From NCBI RefSeq assembly GCF_001427285.1, contig NZ_LMFV01000056.1:229284-293283 (forward strand): a stretch of DNA of 64,000 nt. The letters are read 5' to 3'. Position numbers and translations under genes: made by a program. Each line of letters opens with the position of its first letter. The first letter of the stretch is position 1. Below are positions 63,653 to 64,000 of the stretch, piece after piece. Below the pieces are notes generated by a model. That model ran no database searches, was not told the DNA's origin, and saw only the letters and a list, made by a program, of their open reading frames with translations. This DNA is from Mesorhizobium sp. Root552 (GTDB lineage Bacteria > Pseudomonadota > Alphaproteobacteria > Rhizobiales > Rhizobiaceae).

Positions 63653-63676
63653 AGCGGCCGCGTTACCGCGACCGCT
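63653..63676 (-). other. intercistronic hairpin between rplO and secY
   Basis: On the minus strand AGCGGTCGCG pairs with CGCGGCCGCT (one G-U pair, 4-base loop). It lies 13 bases after the rplO stop. No T-run follows, so it is probably an mRNA processing or stability element within the spc operon. Confidence 0.45.
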
Positions 63677-63689
63677 CTTAATCGGGGTG

Positions 63690-64000
63690 TTATTCAGCAG
63701 CAGCCTGGGCTGGCAGCTTAACCGAACCGCCGGCCTTCTCGATCTTCTCGATCGCGGCCTTGGAGGCTCCGGCAACGTCGAAGGCAAGCTTGGCCTTCAG
63801 GTCACCGTCGGAAAGGACGCGCACGCCGTCCTTGACGCGGCGAATGACGCCGGCCTTGACGAGCGCCTCGGCGGTCACAGCTTCCTTGGCGTCGAGCTTC
63901 TTGGCATCGATGGCTGCCTGGATGCGGGCCAGCGAAACAACAGCAAAGCTCTTGGCGAAGATGTTGTTGAAGCCGCGCTTCGGCAGGCGACGATAGAGCG
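63690..64000 (-). CDS. rplO: 50S ribosomal protein L15 (partial, C-terminal part)
   Basis: The last 102 residues of L15 run off the window end. The visible part starts [14 protein letters not shown], then [22 protein letters not shown], and ends KLPAQAAAE. This matches the C-terminal domain of L15, which contacts 23S rRNA. The gene order rplO-secY is the normal spc operon order. The start lies outside the window. Confidence 0.94.
   Translation of the reverse strand, partial: LYRRLPKRGFNNIFAKSFAVVSLARIQAAIDAKKLDAKEAVTAEALVKAGVIRRVKDGVRVLSDGDLKAKLAFDVAGASKAAIEKIEKAGGSVKLPAQAAAE

Overview
The window reads as chromosomal DNA of a high-GC alphaproteobacterium of the Rhizobiales, most likely Mesorhizobium or a close relative in the Phyllobacteriaceae. 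Supporting signs are a very-long-chain fatty acid lipid A cluster, a glycerol ABC transporter operon of the glpDSTPQUV type known from Rhizobium leguminosarum, an ATP12 family protein, the end of the spc/alpha ribosomal protein region, and RIME-like palindromic intergenic repeats. No phage, insertion sequence, CRISPR array, tRNA or rRNA was seen. Genus is inferred from gene content and was not tested by search.

Layout. 1-3411 (+): 3' end of the lipid A VLCFA cluster (fabF1XL, adhXL, lpxXL), then a 54-codon ORF. 3751-9742 (-): a GNAT acetyltransferase, a three-subunit molybdopterin oxidoreductase resembling SoeABC sulfite dehydrogenase, and an L,D-transpeptidase. 9943-16520 (+): an M20 amidohydrolase with a complete dipeptide-type ABC importer. 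16531-22186: a TerB-domain protein, a TSUP transporter, cobQ coupled to a DMSP-lyase-like cupin, and two valine catabolism enzymes. 22210-32856 (-): the glycerol regulon, in transcription order glpR, glpD, glpS, glpT, glpP, glpQ, glpU, glpV, a small membrane protein, glpK. 32974-38368 (-): a circularly permuted ATP-grasp protein, an alpha-E protein, a transglutaminase-like protein, an Anbu-type proteasome homologue and a PLP decarboxylase. 38537-47724: housekeeping genes (tgt-queA, two cyclophilins, coaD, gyrA) plus small proteins and MarC. 47861-53019 (+): a branched-chain/amide-type ABC importer. 53132-58748 (-): ATP12, RluC-like, RarA, DegP-like and ankyrin proteins. 58864-64000 (-): rplO-secY-adk-rpsM-rpsK-rpoA-rplQ.

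How the genes work together. The glycerol block covers uptake (GlpSTPQUV), phosphorylation (GlpK), oxidation (GlpD) and repression (GlpR), with a probable twin operator between glpR and glpD. The Anbu block pairs a predicted ATP-dependent ligase with a transglutaminase-fold protein and a self-compartmentalising peptidase. Its substrate is not known from the sequence, and it is the best candidate here for an incompletely described system.

Non-coding structure is notable. Two related palindromic repeats (5335-5491 and 12848-13028) sit inside operons and differ by base changes that preserve pairing. All three solute-binding-protein genes are followed by a strong hairpin. The ribosomal region holds an inverted array of octamers between rpsM and rpsK and an 18-bp perfect palindrome between adk and rpsM.
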